A stretch of 51,966 nt of DNA, from assembly GCA_047636495.1 (NCBI GenBank), contig JBLILH010000021.1, forward strand, positions 1 through 51,966, given 5' to 3'. Under the pieces are notes generated by a model. It worked only from the letters and a program-made list of their open reading frames with translations. It was not told the origin of the DNA and searched no databases. Shown here piece after piece: positions 7,931-16,857 of the stretch; within the stretch, counting starts at the first letter, position 1, and each line of letters opens with the position of its first letter. Position numbers and translations under genes: made by a program. Origin of the DNA: Endobugula sp047636495 (lineage in GTDB: Bacteria > Pseudomonadota > Gammaproteobacteria > Pseudomonadales > Cellvibrionaceae).

Positions 7931-7965
7931 AGAAATCTTGAACTGTCTTACAGTTCAAGATTTCT
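7931..7965 (-). terminator. Perfect 15-bp hairpin overlapping a gene's 3' end (possible terminator)
   Basis: AGAAATCTTGAACTG (7,931-7,945) pairs perfectly with 7,951-7,965 around a five-base loop. On the minus strand the last five codons of the 88-aa gene form the upstream arm, and its TAA sits in the loop. No U-run follows directly, so it may act as an RNA-stability element more than as a classic terminator. A second small hairpin (GCTCGC/GCGAGC) follows. Confidence 0.55.
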
Positions 7966-8214
7966 CGTTAACACTTCTGCAGAAGTGATGATGCGCTGGG
8001 TCCGATAAAGCTCAGGATGCTTTTCATCGTCGCTATATCCTACTGGCTCTCCGGCACCGGTGTTAACAAACCAAGAGCTTTCTGGATTGCGGCCATCTAG
8101 CAGCTTTTTAAACTCGGTTGGCGTAATGCCCAGTGCTTTAGCGGCAGCATTGTAGGTACAACGAGTCTTCACTTCGTTGAGGTAGTTTCGTATGATAATC
8201 ATTTTATCGAGCAT
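7948..8214 (-). CDS. Conserved-looking 88-aa protein, possible HTH
   Basis: It starts MLDKMIIIRNYLNEVKTR and contains TYNAAAKALGITPTEFKKLL, which has the spacing of a small helix-turn-helix, then PESSWFVNTGAGEPVGY. I do not recognise a named family. The product is soluble with no signal peptide. The 3' end is built into a perfect hairpin. It could be a small DNA-binding regulator, or a structural protein with a helical hairpin. Confidence 0.6.
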   Translation of the reverse strand: MLDKMIIIRNYLNEVKTRCTYNAAAKALGITPTEFKKLLDGRNPESSWFVNTGAGEPVGYSDDEKHPELYRTQRIITSAEVLTRNLEL

Positions 8215-8522
8215 TAAAAGGTTATTCCTAGTAAGTTAACGTTCTATTAAGTTCTAATTTAACACAATCGAACATAGCAGCTCAACGCATTCGTCAATAT
8301 GGGCATAGATAAGGGATATATTTGCCCATATGTTTACTTAATCGCGCTTTTTTAGTCTCTACGGATACACTTTCACCTAAAATCCGCGCTGTCCAATAGC
8401 GAAGAGGGTAATGACTTGGGTCGCTATTGAATAGGTTATTGATTGGTTATTGAATAGGCCAGCCGCTAGCTCCAATCATTGGATATCATGTAGTAAGTAA
8501 GAATTGTCGCTATACTAGTGTC
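8215..8522. other. Divergent spacer
   Basis: About 300 bases between two divergently transcribed small genes, so it should hold both promoters. It contains a short imperfect duplication (TTATTGATTGGTTATTGAATAGG near 8,430-8,457). No operator was recognised. Confidence 0.4.
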
Positions 8523-8795
8523 ATGAAATCAAAAACATCACTTCGCAAAGCGCTTTATCGATATTGCGCAGCGCCACTTGATAAGGTATTTCCACATTTT
8601 AGGATGGGGGCTTCGCTTTTTCTTTGTGGGCTGGTCACGATTTATGCCGGGTACCAACTCCTCTCGCCATCGCTTGCGCAAGAAATTACCGTGCTGGTGG
8701 GGCTTATTATTTTGGGTGTCGGCCTGATAATCTCCATGACCGCACAGATAAGAATGATGCTAGGGCGAATACTACGGTTTTTTAATAGTCAGTAG
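8523..8795 (+). CDS. Small inner-membrane protein with two predicted helices
   Basis: A 90-aa protein with a basic N-terminus (MKSKTSLRKALYRY), two hydrophobic segments (about residues 28-48 and 54-76) joined by a short turn, and a basic C-terminus. The positive charges at both ends suggest that both termini are cytoplasmic. No family was recognised. It stands alone and is transcribed away from the 88-aa gene. Confidence 0.5.
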   Translation: MKSKTSLRKALYRYCAAPLDKVFPHFRMGASLFLCGLVTIYAGYQLLSPSLAQEITVLVGLIILGVGLIISMTAQIRMMLGRILRFFNSQ

Positions 8796-8942
8796 TCCTC
8801 GGAAACATGTTTTCTCTAGCGAGAAATTGACGGCCATCAGATTACACCTACTAAACGATTCATTGACCCCGCTCCAAATCAGTAGATTGTGGTTGTGTAT
8901 TCAACCGTCACACTGTCAATAAAACGGAATACTTGGCATACA

Positions 8943-9170
8943 ATGAAGACACGCGTTTACTGCGGGACTGCTATTGGCTTTATCAACATACGCTTCTTCG
9001 TTATTCGCTGACACAGTCAGCTTTGACGTTAAACCCTGCTTACGCCAGCAGCTGATGACAGCGGCACAACTACAGAGGCACAACTCGCCTCTACCGGCTT
9101 TGTTAATAAGCACTGTGGGAGTATCTTTACGATGCGTAACAAATTGATGTCGCGGCATGTTGAATTCTAG
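8943..9170 (+). pseudogene. Small secreted protein, frameshifted (tentative)
   Basis: Starting at the ATG of MKT, a +1 shift gives a good signal peptide (FTAGLLLALSTYASSLFADT). After a second shift the frame reads PAADDSGTTTEAQLASTGFV, NKHCGSIFTM and RHVEF-stop. Both joins are inferred from coding-like composition, not from a known homologue. Intact, it would be a secreted protein of about 75 aa. It may be a pseudogene, or the coding signal may be chance. Confidence 0.3.
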
Positions 9171-9356
9171 ACTTGTCGGTTATCAACGTGAGAAGTCCTT
9201 GCGTAGCGGGGATAATGGAGCGGAGGGTGGAGAGGAGGGTGGAGAGGAGGATAGATAGCCGCGATAAAGGTTAAGTCACACTTACCGGCACATGTAGCAT
9301 CACCTTTACCGGCACACGGAATAAAAGAACTTATTAATGCTCGCCAGCTAGGCTAC

Positions 9357-9803
9357 TTAACCTTCTAGGCTGATGATCAGATGCGCTTTATGCCCTTTCC
9401 ACAGTAGTGGGATCATGTATATCTCTTCAATGTGAGACACTTTCATTTCTTCACCTTTGCCTTTGAGAATAACGGGGGGCGACACCATAAATTTAGCCCC
9501 TAACTCACAGCGAGCATTGCCCGATATAGTATTGCTAACGTCACCCACTAAATCCATTATTTGATTTTCATCGTCATCGGTAATTTTTAAAGCCAATAAC
9601 AGTTCTTCCAAAAGGCCTTTAGTACTACTAAAAAAGATGGACCCTTGGTGACTGCCTGAGATTCCTATAACACCCGTATAATCTAAAATATGTTGATTAA
9701 TTTCTCGAATCAACTGCGGCTTGTCTACTGTAATGGCTTCGCCAGTTAATTTTTTAAAGTAATGCTGTGTCCCTTCTATAAGGACACGTAGATTTTTGTT
9801 CAT
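9357..9803 (-). CDS. CheX-like chemotaxis phosphatase family protein
   Basis: A 148-aa protein from the ATG of MNKNLRVLIEGTQ; an upstream GTG would add 18 residues. It has the CheX/CheC fold signature: ITGVIGISGSHQG-like strand (TGVIGISGSHQGSIFFSS) and the central helix DLVGDVSNTISGNA, where CheX has E-x-x-N; here Asp replaces Glu before the Asn. CheX dephosphorylates CheY-P. Stand-alone relatives often accompany other signalling or transport genes. It lies 77 bases downstream of the SulP gene on the same strand and may be cotranscribed with it. Confidence 0.7.
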   Translation of the reverse strand: MNKNLRVLIEGTQHYFKKLTGEAITVDKPQLIREINQHILDYTGVIGISGSHQGSIFFSSTKGLLEELLLALKITDDDENQIMDLVGDVSNTISGNARCELGAKFMVSPPVILKGKGEEMKVSHIEEIYMIPLLWKGHKAHLIISLEG

Positions 9804-9880
9804 TGGGATAGCATTCCATTGTTTTTTTTGAGGAGAACGCAGTGTTTTTACCACCACAGTTAATACCTGTGTCTATACGG

Positions 9881-11446
9881 CTAGCCTAGCTCATCACTGA
9901 CAACACGATAATTTGGATCTTCTATCACATTCACTTCACACAGGTTGCCGGCGCGCTTTAATAGCTGGCGACACTCTGGGCTAAGGTGACGTAGATGTAA
10001 TTTTTTTCCTGCTAATTGGTATTTTTCAGCAAGACTATCTAAGGCTTCGATACCGGAGTGATCGCTCACGCGTGAACGTTTAAACTCAATGACGACGTGT
10101 TCAGGGTCATTTTCGACGTCAAACAATTCTTTAAAATACACCACAGAACCAAAGAAGATCGGGCCACGCAGATCATACACTTTGTACCCTTTCTCATCTA
10201 TATAGGTATCGGCCAATATGTGCTGAGCATGCTTCCAGGCAAACACCAGTGCGGACACAATCACGCCAACAATAACGGCAATGGCTAAGTCAGTGGCGAC
10301 GGTTACCGCCGATACTAGAACAATAATAAATATATCAGTTGCGGGTATTTTTCCAAGCAGACGCAAAGAAGTCCATTCAAACGTTCCCAGCACCACCATA
10401 AACATCACGCCGACCAGCGCCGCTAATGGAATAATTTCGATCAGCACTGAACCGAATAAAATAAACAACAACAAGACGACAGCGGCAGTAATGCCCGATA
10501 AACGACCTCGACCACCCGAATTAATATTAATCATACTTTGGCCGATCATCGCACAACCACCCATGCCACCAAAGAAACCATTAGTGGTATTAGCGATACC
10601 TTGGCCGATACATTCGCGGTTACCTTGTCCACGAGTATTGGTCATTTCGTCGATTAACGTTAGTGTCAGTAATGATTCGATCAGGCCAATGGCGGCAATA
10701 ATAGCGGCGTAAGGAAGAATGATCCATAGGGTTTTTAAGGTAAAGGGCACGGCAGGAATCGCAAAACTCGGCAATTCACCTTTCAACGTGGCGGTGGCCG
10801 CTTGTTCAATGGGTAGCATATCGCGGACAAAATCGAGCACATTGCGCGCCTCTAAATTAAACCCAAGTACTAACAAGGTAACAACGGCAATAGCCACTAA
10901 GCCTGCGGGTACGGCGGTGGTGAATTTAGGTAAAAAATGCATGATTAGCATGGTCAGTGTAATAAGTGCGGCCATAATATAAAGCGTCGAATCTTGCATC
11001 CACACCCATGTACCCGCGCTATCGAGTACTTTAAACTGCCCTAGTTGCGCAAGAAAAATCACAATCGCTAAACCATTCACAAAACCCAGCATCACGGGGA
11101 GAGGGACGATACGAATATATTTCCCGAGTTTACATACACCGGCCACAATTTGAATAATACCCGCTAGTAACACGGCCGCAAATAAATACTGAAGGCCATG
11201 TATCGCCACTAACGATACCATCACTACGGCGGTCGCCCCGGTCGCCCCTGAAATCATGCCTGGACGCCCACCAAAAATGCTGGTCAGTAACCCCATCATA
11301 AAGGCGGCATATAAACCGACCATTGGTTCGACGCCTGCGACGAAAGCAAAAGCAACTGCTTCGGGCACTAAGGCAAATGCAACGGTAATACCGGATAGCA
11401 CATCGTTTTTAACGTTGTGAGTATTGTTAGTAATAATAGAAAACAT
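9881..11446 (-). CDS. SulP-family anion transporter with STAS domain
   Basis: A 521-aa protein of SulP type. The N-terminal signature DVLSGITVAFALVPEAVAFA and the motif GGRPGMISGATGATAVV are followed by about ten more membrane segments, then a cytoplasmic STAS domain (about residues 415-510, GPIFFGSVVYFKELF and SGIEALDSLAEKY). SulP proteins carry sulfate, bicarbonate, dicarboxylates or other anions; the substrate cannot be decided from sequence. The length is normal for bacterial members. The gene is followed closely by a CheX-like gene. Upstream of it lies a 10-unit tandem repeat and the aceF terminator. Confidence 0.88.
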   Translation of the reverse strand: MFSIITNNTHNVKNDVLSGITVAFALVPEAVAFAFVAGVEPMVGLYAAFMMGLLTSIFGGRPGMISGATGATAVVMVSLVAIHGLQYLFAAVLLAGIIQIVAGVCKLGKYIRIVPLPVMLGFVNGLAIVIFLAQLGQFKVLDSAGTWVWMQDSTLYIMAALITLTMLIMHFLPKFTTAVPAGLVAIAVVTLLVLGFNLEARNVLDFVRDMLPIEQAATATLKGELPSFAIPAVPFTLKTLWIILPYAAIIAAIGLIESLLTLTLIDEMTNTRGQGNRECIGQGIANTTNGFFGGMGGCAMIGQSMININSGGRGRLSGITAAVVLLLFILFGSVLIEIIPLAALVGVMFMVVLGTFEWTSLRLLGKIPATDIFIIVLVSAVTVATDLAIAVIVGVIVSALVFAWKHAQHILADTYIDEKGYKVYDLRGPIFFGSVVYFKELFDVENDPEHVVIEFKRSRVSDHSGIEALDSLAEKYQLAGKKLHLRHLSPECRQLLKRAGNLCEVNVIEDPNYRVVSDELG

Positions 11447-11535
11447 AGGCGAATTGATTACTCAGTAAAATAGAAAATAAATAACAAGGTCTAGCATAAT
11501 CACGATCATCTACGCTTGCACGATCATCAACGCTT

Positions 11536-11685
11536 GATAGGCACTCAATAGATAGGCACTAAATAGATAGGCACTAAATAGACAGGCACTAAATAGACAG
11601 GCACTAAATAGATAGGCACTCAATAGACAGGCACTCAATAGATAGGCACTCAATAGACAGGCACTCAATAGACAAGAATTAAATA
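11536..11685. repeat. 15-bp tandem repeat, ten units
   Basis: Ten exact-length units of GA(T/C)AGGCACT(C/A)AATA in a row, the last one diverged. The unit length is a multiple of three and one frame reads leucine/serine/alanine-rich on the minus strand, but there is no coding evidence. It sits between the aceF terminator and the sulP start. Confidence 0.95.
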
Positions 11686-11698
11686 GGCGAAAACTAAA

Positions 11699-11725
11699 AA
11701 AGCGAGATTTTAGGAATCTCGCTTT
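11699..11725 (-). terminator. Rho-independent terminator of aceEF
   Basis: An 11-bp perfect stem (AAAGCGAGATT/AATCTCGCTTT, five-base loop) lies 35 bases after the aceF stop. The A/T flanks provide a U-run on either strand. Confidence 0.8.
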
Positions 11726-11759
11726 AACATGGGTGATAGCCAAACAACAATAATGGAGT

Positions 11760-13703
11760 CTACAACAACAAACGTCTAACGTCACCCATCACACTATTTA
11801 AATAGTTGAAGAAACGCCCTGCATCACCCCCATTAATCGCACGATGATCGTAAGATAAACACAATGGCAACATATTACGCGGGACAAACTCACTGCCATT
11901 CCACTTAGGTTTTATCTCTGCTTTAGAGACACCTAAAATAGCCACTTCTGGTGCGTTTACGATAGGCGTAAACCCTTGCCCACCCATTGCACCGAGACTT
12001 GAGATAGTAAAGCAACCGCCTTGCATATCCTTCGGCCCTAATTTTCCATTACGGGCTTTTTCGATGATGGCCATAAACTCGGCCGCCAGTTCCCATAAGC
12101 CTTTTTTATCGACATCGCGGATAACCGGAACCACTAGGCCAATAGGCGAATCAACGGCCACACCGATATTGACGTATTTTTTCTGTACGATATGCTCGCC
12201 ATCGTGATGCATCGATACGTTAAAACTAGGTTCAGCAACCAATGCCGCAGCACACGCTTTTAGCAAGAAAGGTAATGGCGTTAATTTAACACCACGCTTT
12301 TCAGCTTCGGCTTTTAAGCCCTTACGGAAATCTTCTAGGTCGGTGATATCCGCATCATCAAACTGAGTAACATGAGGGATATTAAGCCAGTTACGTTGCA
12401 TATTAGCGGCGGTGAGCTTTTTGATTTTACTCATAGGTAACATCTCAATGTCGCCAAACTGAGAGAAATCGACCGCCGGAATTGCTGGAATACCCGCACC
12501 GGTACTAGCGCCAGAAGATGCGGCGGCAGGTGATACTTTTTCGCCTGTCATTACTTGCTTCACGTAATGCTTCACGTCGTCTCTAGTGACACGGCTGCGC
12601 TCACCCGTCCCCGATACTTGAGTGAGGTCAATGGCCATTTCACGAGCGAGTTTACGTACCGCAGGACCTGCATATACATCCACTGATTGGCTCGCGTTAA
12701 CAACGGTAGTTTCATTAGGTGCTGATGCTACAGGTTTATTGACCGTAGGAGTTGATGGCTGTGCTGTTTTAGCGGCTGGCGCTGCGGCGACTGGTGCACT
12801 ACTTCCCGCACCCTCTTTCAACACACCGTCTTCCAACACAGCCTCTACCAACATCACTACCAGTTCGCCACCGACAACGGTTTTGTCGCCTTGCTTAATA
12901 TGAATAGCAATTATTTTACCTGACTTGGGCGATGGGATTTCCATCGATGCTTTATCCGTTTCTAATACCACTAATGAATCACCTTCGGCGACTTCGTCGC
13001 CCTCGGCCACACAAATCTCAATCACCTCGGCATCTTCTGCGCCCTCGGGAACATAGATAGTTTGGTTTGCGGCGGCGGGAGGACTAGCTTGAGTCGTTGT
13101 GGTTGCGGCTGGTTCGTTACTGGCGGCACTATCACCGGCTTCTGTTGCAACGGCTAAACGCAAAATAGCGTTGCCTTCCGCCGTTTTATCACCTTGCTTA
13201 ATAGTAATTCCGACCACTGTGCCTGCTTGCGGTGCAGGCACTTCCATTGACGCTTTGTCGGTTTCTAGAACGATGAGCGAATCACCCTCTTCAACTTGAT
13301 CACCTTCGGCAACACAAATCTCAATCACCTCTGCACCTTCAGCCCCTTCGGGAATCACCACAGTAATTTCTGCGGAAGCAGAACTCACCGCCGGAGCACT
13401 CGCAGGCGGCGACTCGGGAACCGCCTCTTCTTGAGGCTCGCTGACGTCTGCTGCGCTTTCAGCGGATTCAACCTCGACCTCGATAAGCGCATCACCGGCT
13501 GATACTTTGTCGCCTACTTTGACACTCAACCCCACTATCTTGCCGTCAACGGGGCAAGGGATATCCATTGATGCTTTATCGGTTTCTAGCACGACAATTG
13601 CTTGTTCTTTCTCGACACTATCACCCACGGCGACAGAAATTTCGATGATCTCGGCGCCTTCGGTGCCACCAATATCAGGAACAGAAACGGTTTGTTTAGT
13701 CAC
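11760..13703 (-). CDS. aceF: Pyruvate dehydrogenase E2, dihydrolipoamide acetyltransferase
   Basis: A 647-aa protein with three N-terminal lipoyl domains (lipoyl-lysine motif ETDKASM at about residues 41-47, 148-154 and 249-255, Lys 43, 150 and 251) joined by Ala/Pro/Ser-rich linkers. An E1/E3-binding domain (about 343-382, YAGPAVRKLAREMAIDL) and a C-terminal catalytic domain with the active-site motif SYDHRAINGGD follow. It transfers acetyl groups from lipoate to CoA in the cytoplasmic PDH complex. The start is GTG, with AGGAGA nine bases upstream. It is 29 bases downstream of aceE and followed by a terminator; lpd is not in this operon. Confidence 0.97.
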   Translation of the reverse strand: MTKQTVSVPDIGGTEGAEIIEISVAVGDSVEKEQAIVVLETDKASMDIPCPVDGKIVGLSVKVGDKVSAGDALIEVEVESAESAADVSEPQEEAVPESPPASAPAVSSASAEITVVIPEGAEGAEVIEICVAEGDQVEEGDSLIVLETDKASMEVPAPQAGTVVGITIKQGDKTAEGNAILRLAVATEAGDSAASNEPAATTTTQASPPAAANQTIYVPEGAEDAEVIEICVAEGDEVAEGDSLVVLETDKASMEIPSPKSGKIIAIHIKQGDKTVVGGELVVMLVEAVLEDGVLKEGAGSSAPVAAAPAAKTAQPSTPTVNKPVASAPNETTVVNASQSVDVYAGPAVRKLAREMAIDLTQVSGTGERSRVTRDDVKHYVKQVMTGEKVSPAAASSGASTGAGIPAIPAVDFSQFGDIEMLPMSKIKKLTAANMQRNWLNIPHVTQFDDADITDLEDFRKGLKAEAEKRGVKLTPLPFLLKACAAALVAEPSFNVSMHHDGEHIVQKKYVNIGVAVDSPIGLVVPVIRDVDKKGLWELAAEFMAIIEKARNGKLGPKDMQGGCFTISSLGAMGGQGFTPIVNAPEVAILGVSKAEIKPKWNGSEFVPRNMLPLCLSYDHRAINGGDAGRFFNYLNSVMGDVRRLLL

Positions 13704-13732
13704 TGTTGTTTATCTCCTAGCTGTAATAAGGG

Positions 13733-16378
13733 TTATATGCTCATCGGGTTAACTTTGTCAGCATCAAGACCAAAGTCTTTAATCGCTTTGCTGACGACAG
13801 TCGTTTTTATGGCCCCTTCATCGGCTAACGCCTTAAGTGCAGCAACCACAACATAGTAGCGGTTCACTTCAAAGAAACGGCGTAATTGCTGGCGGCTATC
13901 GCTACGGCCAAAACCATCTGTACCTAGCACCGTTAACGACGAGGGAATAAAATCACGCAACTGCTCAAAGTGCATTTTCATATAATCGGTTGCCGCTACA
14001 ACGGGGCCTTTGGCATCCGCTAGTTGCTGGGTAATATACGGTATTTTTGCTTCCGCTTCAGGGTGCATCATATTGTAACGATTCACATTTTGGCCATCGC
14101 GCGCCAACTGATTAACACTGGTCACGCTCCATACATCTGCTTCAACACCGTAGTCGCTGCGTAAAATATCAGCGGCGGCTTCTACTTCGCGCAAAATAGC
14201 ACCGGAGCCCATTAGCTGCACACGATTCTTTTTCTTGCTAGTGCCTTTATCTAAGGCGTACATCCCTTTGATAATACCTGCTTCAACCCCTTCTGGCATT
14301 TCTGGGTGCTGATAATTTTCGTTCATGGTGGTGATGTAATAGAAACAGTTTTCTTTGTCGCCATACATGCGCTGCATACCATCTTGAATAATCACCGCTA
14401 GCTCATAGTTATACGTTGGGTCATAAGACTTACAGTTCGGAATGGTATTCGCCATAATCAAGCTATGGCCATCTTCATGCTGCAAGCCTTCGCCATTGAG
14501 TGTTGTACGACCCGCTGTCGCACCAATCATAAAGCCACGCGCCTGCATATCACCCGCTAACCATGCAAGGTCACCAATACGCTGAAAACCAAACATTGAG
14601 TAGTATATATAGAAAGGAACGGTTGATACGCCGTTGGTGCTATAAGACGTTGATGCGGCAATCCATGATGACATGGCACCGGCTTCGTTAATACCTTCTT
14701 CTAAAATTTGACCTTTTTCGTCTTCTTTGTAGAACATAATTTGTTCTGAGTCATGGGGCACATACTGTTGACCCCTTGCCGCATAAATACCCACTTGACG
14801 GAACATGCCTTCCATACCAAAGGTACGCGCTTCATCTGGCACGATAGGCACAACACGCTTGCCCATTTGCTTATCTTTTACCAGTGTTGATAAGATGCGT
14901 ACAAATGACATAGTAGTCGATATTTGACGCTCGCCGCTGCCGGTTAATTGCGATTTAAAGGCGTCTAAGCTAGGAATGGTCAGGGTCTCGACTGCGCTAC
15001 GACGAGCCGGTAAATAGCCACCTAGTTTCTTACGTTGGTCGTGTAAATAGACCATTTCGGGGCTATCAGCAGCAGGACGATAATACGGTAAGTCTTTTAA
15101 CTCTTCGTCGGAGAATGGAAGTTCAAAGCGGTCGCGAAATTTCTTTAAGCTTTCCTCGTCTAGCTTTTTAACCGAATGCGTTTCGTTAGTCGCTTCACCC
15201 GACTCGCCCATACCATAACCTTTGACGGTTTGCGCAAGAATAACGGTTGGCTGACCTTTGTGCGCCACTGCTTGGGCGTAAGCCGCATAAACTTTGTCTG
15301 CCGAATTACCCCCGCGACTAAGCTCGTATATTTCTTCATCGCTCATGTCACTGACTAATTCAAGCAACTCAGGATATTTACCAAAGAAATGTTCTCGAGT
15401 GTATGCTCCACCGTGTGCTTTACACGCTTGCAGTTCACCATCGACGACTTCATTCATACGCTTAACAAGCAGACCACTGATATCTTTCTCTAGCAAACGA
15501 TCCCATCCAGGCCCCCAAAGGACTTTGATGACGTTCCAGCCTGCGCCACGAAAGACACCTTCAAGCTCTTGAACGATTTTACCATTACCGCGCACAGGGC
15601 CGTCTAAGCGCTGTAAGTTACAGTTAATCACAAAAGTCAGATTATCTAAGTGTTCACGTGCGGCCAACGAGATAGCACCAAGCGTTTCTGGTTCATCGCA
15701 TTCGCCATCACCTAGGAAGCCCCACACTTGGCGTGCTTTATTTTCTTCTACCAAACCACGTGCGGTTAAATAGCGCATAAAGCGCGCTTGGTAGATAGCG
15801 GTAATAGGACCTAAGCCCATTGATACGGTAGGGAACTGCCAGTAATCGGGCATTAACCACGGATGAGGGTACGACGATAAACCTTTACCGTCGACTTCGC
15901 GACGGAAGTTATCCAACTGCTCTTCGTTTAAACGACCTTCTAAATACGAACGAGCATACATACCGGGTGAGCTGTGCCCTTGGTAATACACCAAGTCGCC
16001 CAAGCGGCCATTGCCGTCGGCATGGAAGAAATACTGGAAACCAATTTCATACAACACGGCTGCGGATTGATAAGACGCAATATGTCCACCAAGGCCATCG
16101 TCATTACTGTTAGCTTTCATTACCATCGCCATCGCATTCCAGCGAACTAACGAACGAATGCGACGGTCCATTTCTGGGTTACCGGGTGCTTTTATTTCGT
16201 TTGCTGTCGCGATAGTATTAATATATGGCGTACGAATAAGAGAGGGGACATCGACCCCTTCGTTACCGGCTTGTTCACTCAGCTGCTGGAATATTTCTGA
16301 TGCACGCTGCTTACCCGCGTGTTTAACGAGTGATGACAGTGCATCTAACCACTCTTGAGATTCAATATCGTGTTGCAT
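13733..16378 (-). CDS. aceE: Pyruvate dehydrogenase E1, homodimeric type
   Basis: An 881-aa thiamine-diphosphate enzyme that decarboxylates pyruvate and acetylates the lipoyl groups of AceF. The TPP/Mg motif GDGECDEPETLG...NCNLQRLDGPVRGN is present, and the length fits the E. coli protein (887 aa). I chose the ATG of MQHDIESQEWLD because GGAGAG lies just upstream and the protein then begins as in homologues; a frame 22 codons longer begins MANRNECFQ but lacks support. It is the first gene of aceEF, and no pdhR lies next to it. Confidence 0.97.
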   Translation of the reverse strand: MQHDIESQEWLDALSSLVKHAGKQRASEIFQQLSEQAGNEGVDVPSLIRTPYINTIATANEIKAPGNPEMDRRIRSLVRWNAMAMVMKANSNDDGLGGHIASYQSAAVLYEIGFQYFFHADGNGRLGDLVYYQGHSSPGMYARSYLEGRLNEEQLDNFRREVDGKGLSSYPHPWLMPDYWQFPTVSMGLGPITAIYQARFMRYLTARGLVEENKARQVWGFLGDGECDEPETLGAISLAAREHLDNLTFVINCNLQRLDGPVRGNGKIVQELEGVFRGAGWNVIKVLWGPGWDRLLEKDISGLLVKRMNEVVDGELQACKAHGGAYTREHFFGKYPELLELVSDMSDEEIYELSRGGNSADKVYAAYAQAVAHKGQPTVILAQTVKGYGMGESGEATNETHSVKKLDEESLKKFRDRFELPFSDEELKDLPYYRPAADSPEMVYLHDQRKKLGGYLPARRSAVETLTIPSLDAFKSQLTGSGERQISTTMSFVRILSTLVKDKQMGKRVVPIVPDEARTFGMEGMFRQVGIYAARGQQYVPHDSEQIMFYKEDEKGQILEEGINEAGAMSSWIAASTSYSTNGVSTVPFYIYYSMFGFQRIGDLAWLAGDMQARGFMIGATAGRTTLNGEGLQHEDGHSLIMANTIPNCKSYDPTYNYELAVIIQDGMQRMYGDKENCFYYITTMNENYQHPEMPEGVEAGIIKGMYALDKGTSKKKNRVQLMGSGAILREVEAAADILRSDYGVEADVWSVTSVNQLARDGQNVNRYNMMHPEAEAKIPYITQQLADAKGPVVAATDYMKMHFEQLRDFIPSSLTVLGTDGFGRSDSRQQLRRFFEVNRYYVVVAALKALADEGAIKTTVVSKAIKDFGLDADKVNPMSI

Positions 16379-16857
16379 TTTCTCTCCTCGGTAACGAGCC
16401 CGTGTAGCTCGCTCATGTTGAAAACATTCGTTACGGTTGGCCATTGATATATTACTTATATCTTCGGTACACTCAAGCCTGAACTTACTGAGCCCATTCG
16501 GTGCTGCCTACGATAAAGATAACTATCGATAATTTTGTAGTAATCTTACACATTTACCCACATCATTTCAATCTAGGGGCCAACGACTCGCTATAAAAAT
16601 CCAGTAATCGGTATTTTTTGGCAATAACCCCTATAATTTTACTTGTCGCCCTAATATAGCACGCCAAAAATGTAGTAAAACTACAGAAATAAAAAATTTC
16701 ATTACAAAACAAAGCACACTCATGTCGCCCTGCATTTATGCCATCGACCACAGGCACCTCAAGTATAGAAGCTATGAATATTTTGGTACCGATATATTAA
16801 CAGCACTGAAGCACCCTCATAAGACCATCCGCAAAGATGAAGGCAAGCACGACCAGC
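16379..16857. other. Spacer upstream of aceE
   Basis: About 480 bases that hold the probable aceE promoter (16,543-16,571) and, at the far end, the 3' end region of the protease III gene. No PdhR-type palindrome (AATTGGT...ACCAATT) was found. Short frames here look like chance. Confidence 0.5.
16543..16571 (-). promoter_or_regulatory. Predicted sigma-70 promoter of aceEF
   Basis: On the minus strand TTGAAA (16,571-16,566), a 17-bp spacer, and TAAGAT (16,548-16,543). Transcription would start about 155-160 bases before the aceE ATG, leaving a long 5' leader. Prediction by consensus only. Confidence 0.4.

Noticed and set aside
8916..9158. 80-codon minus-strand frame
   Set aside because: Covers the opposite strand of the possible secreted-protein relic; composition (Cys/Ser rich, no motif) looks like a shadow.
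11510..11785. 91-codon frame with a Leu/Ser/Ala repeat (minus strand)
   Set aside because: It is the 15-bp tandem repeat read in one frame; it overlaps the aceF end and terminator and has no ribosome site.
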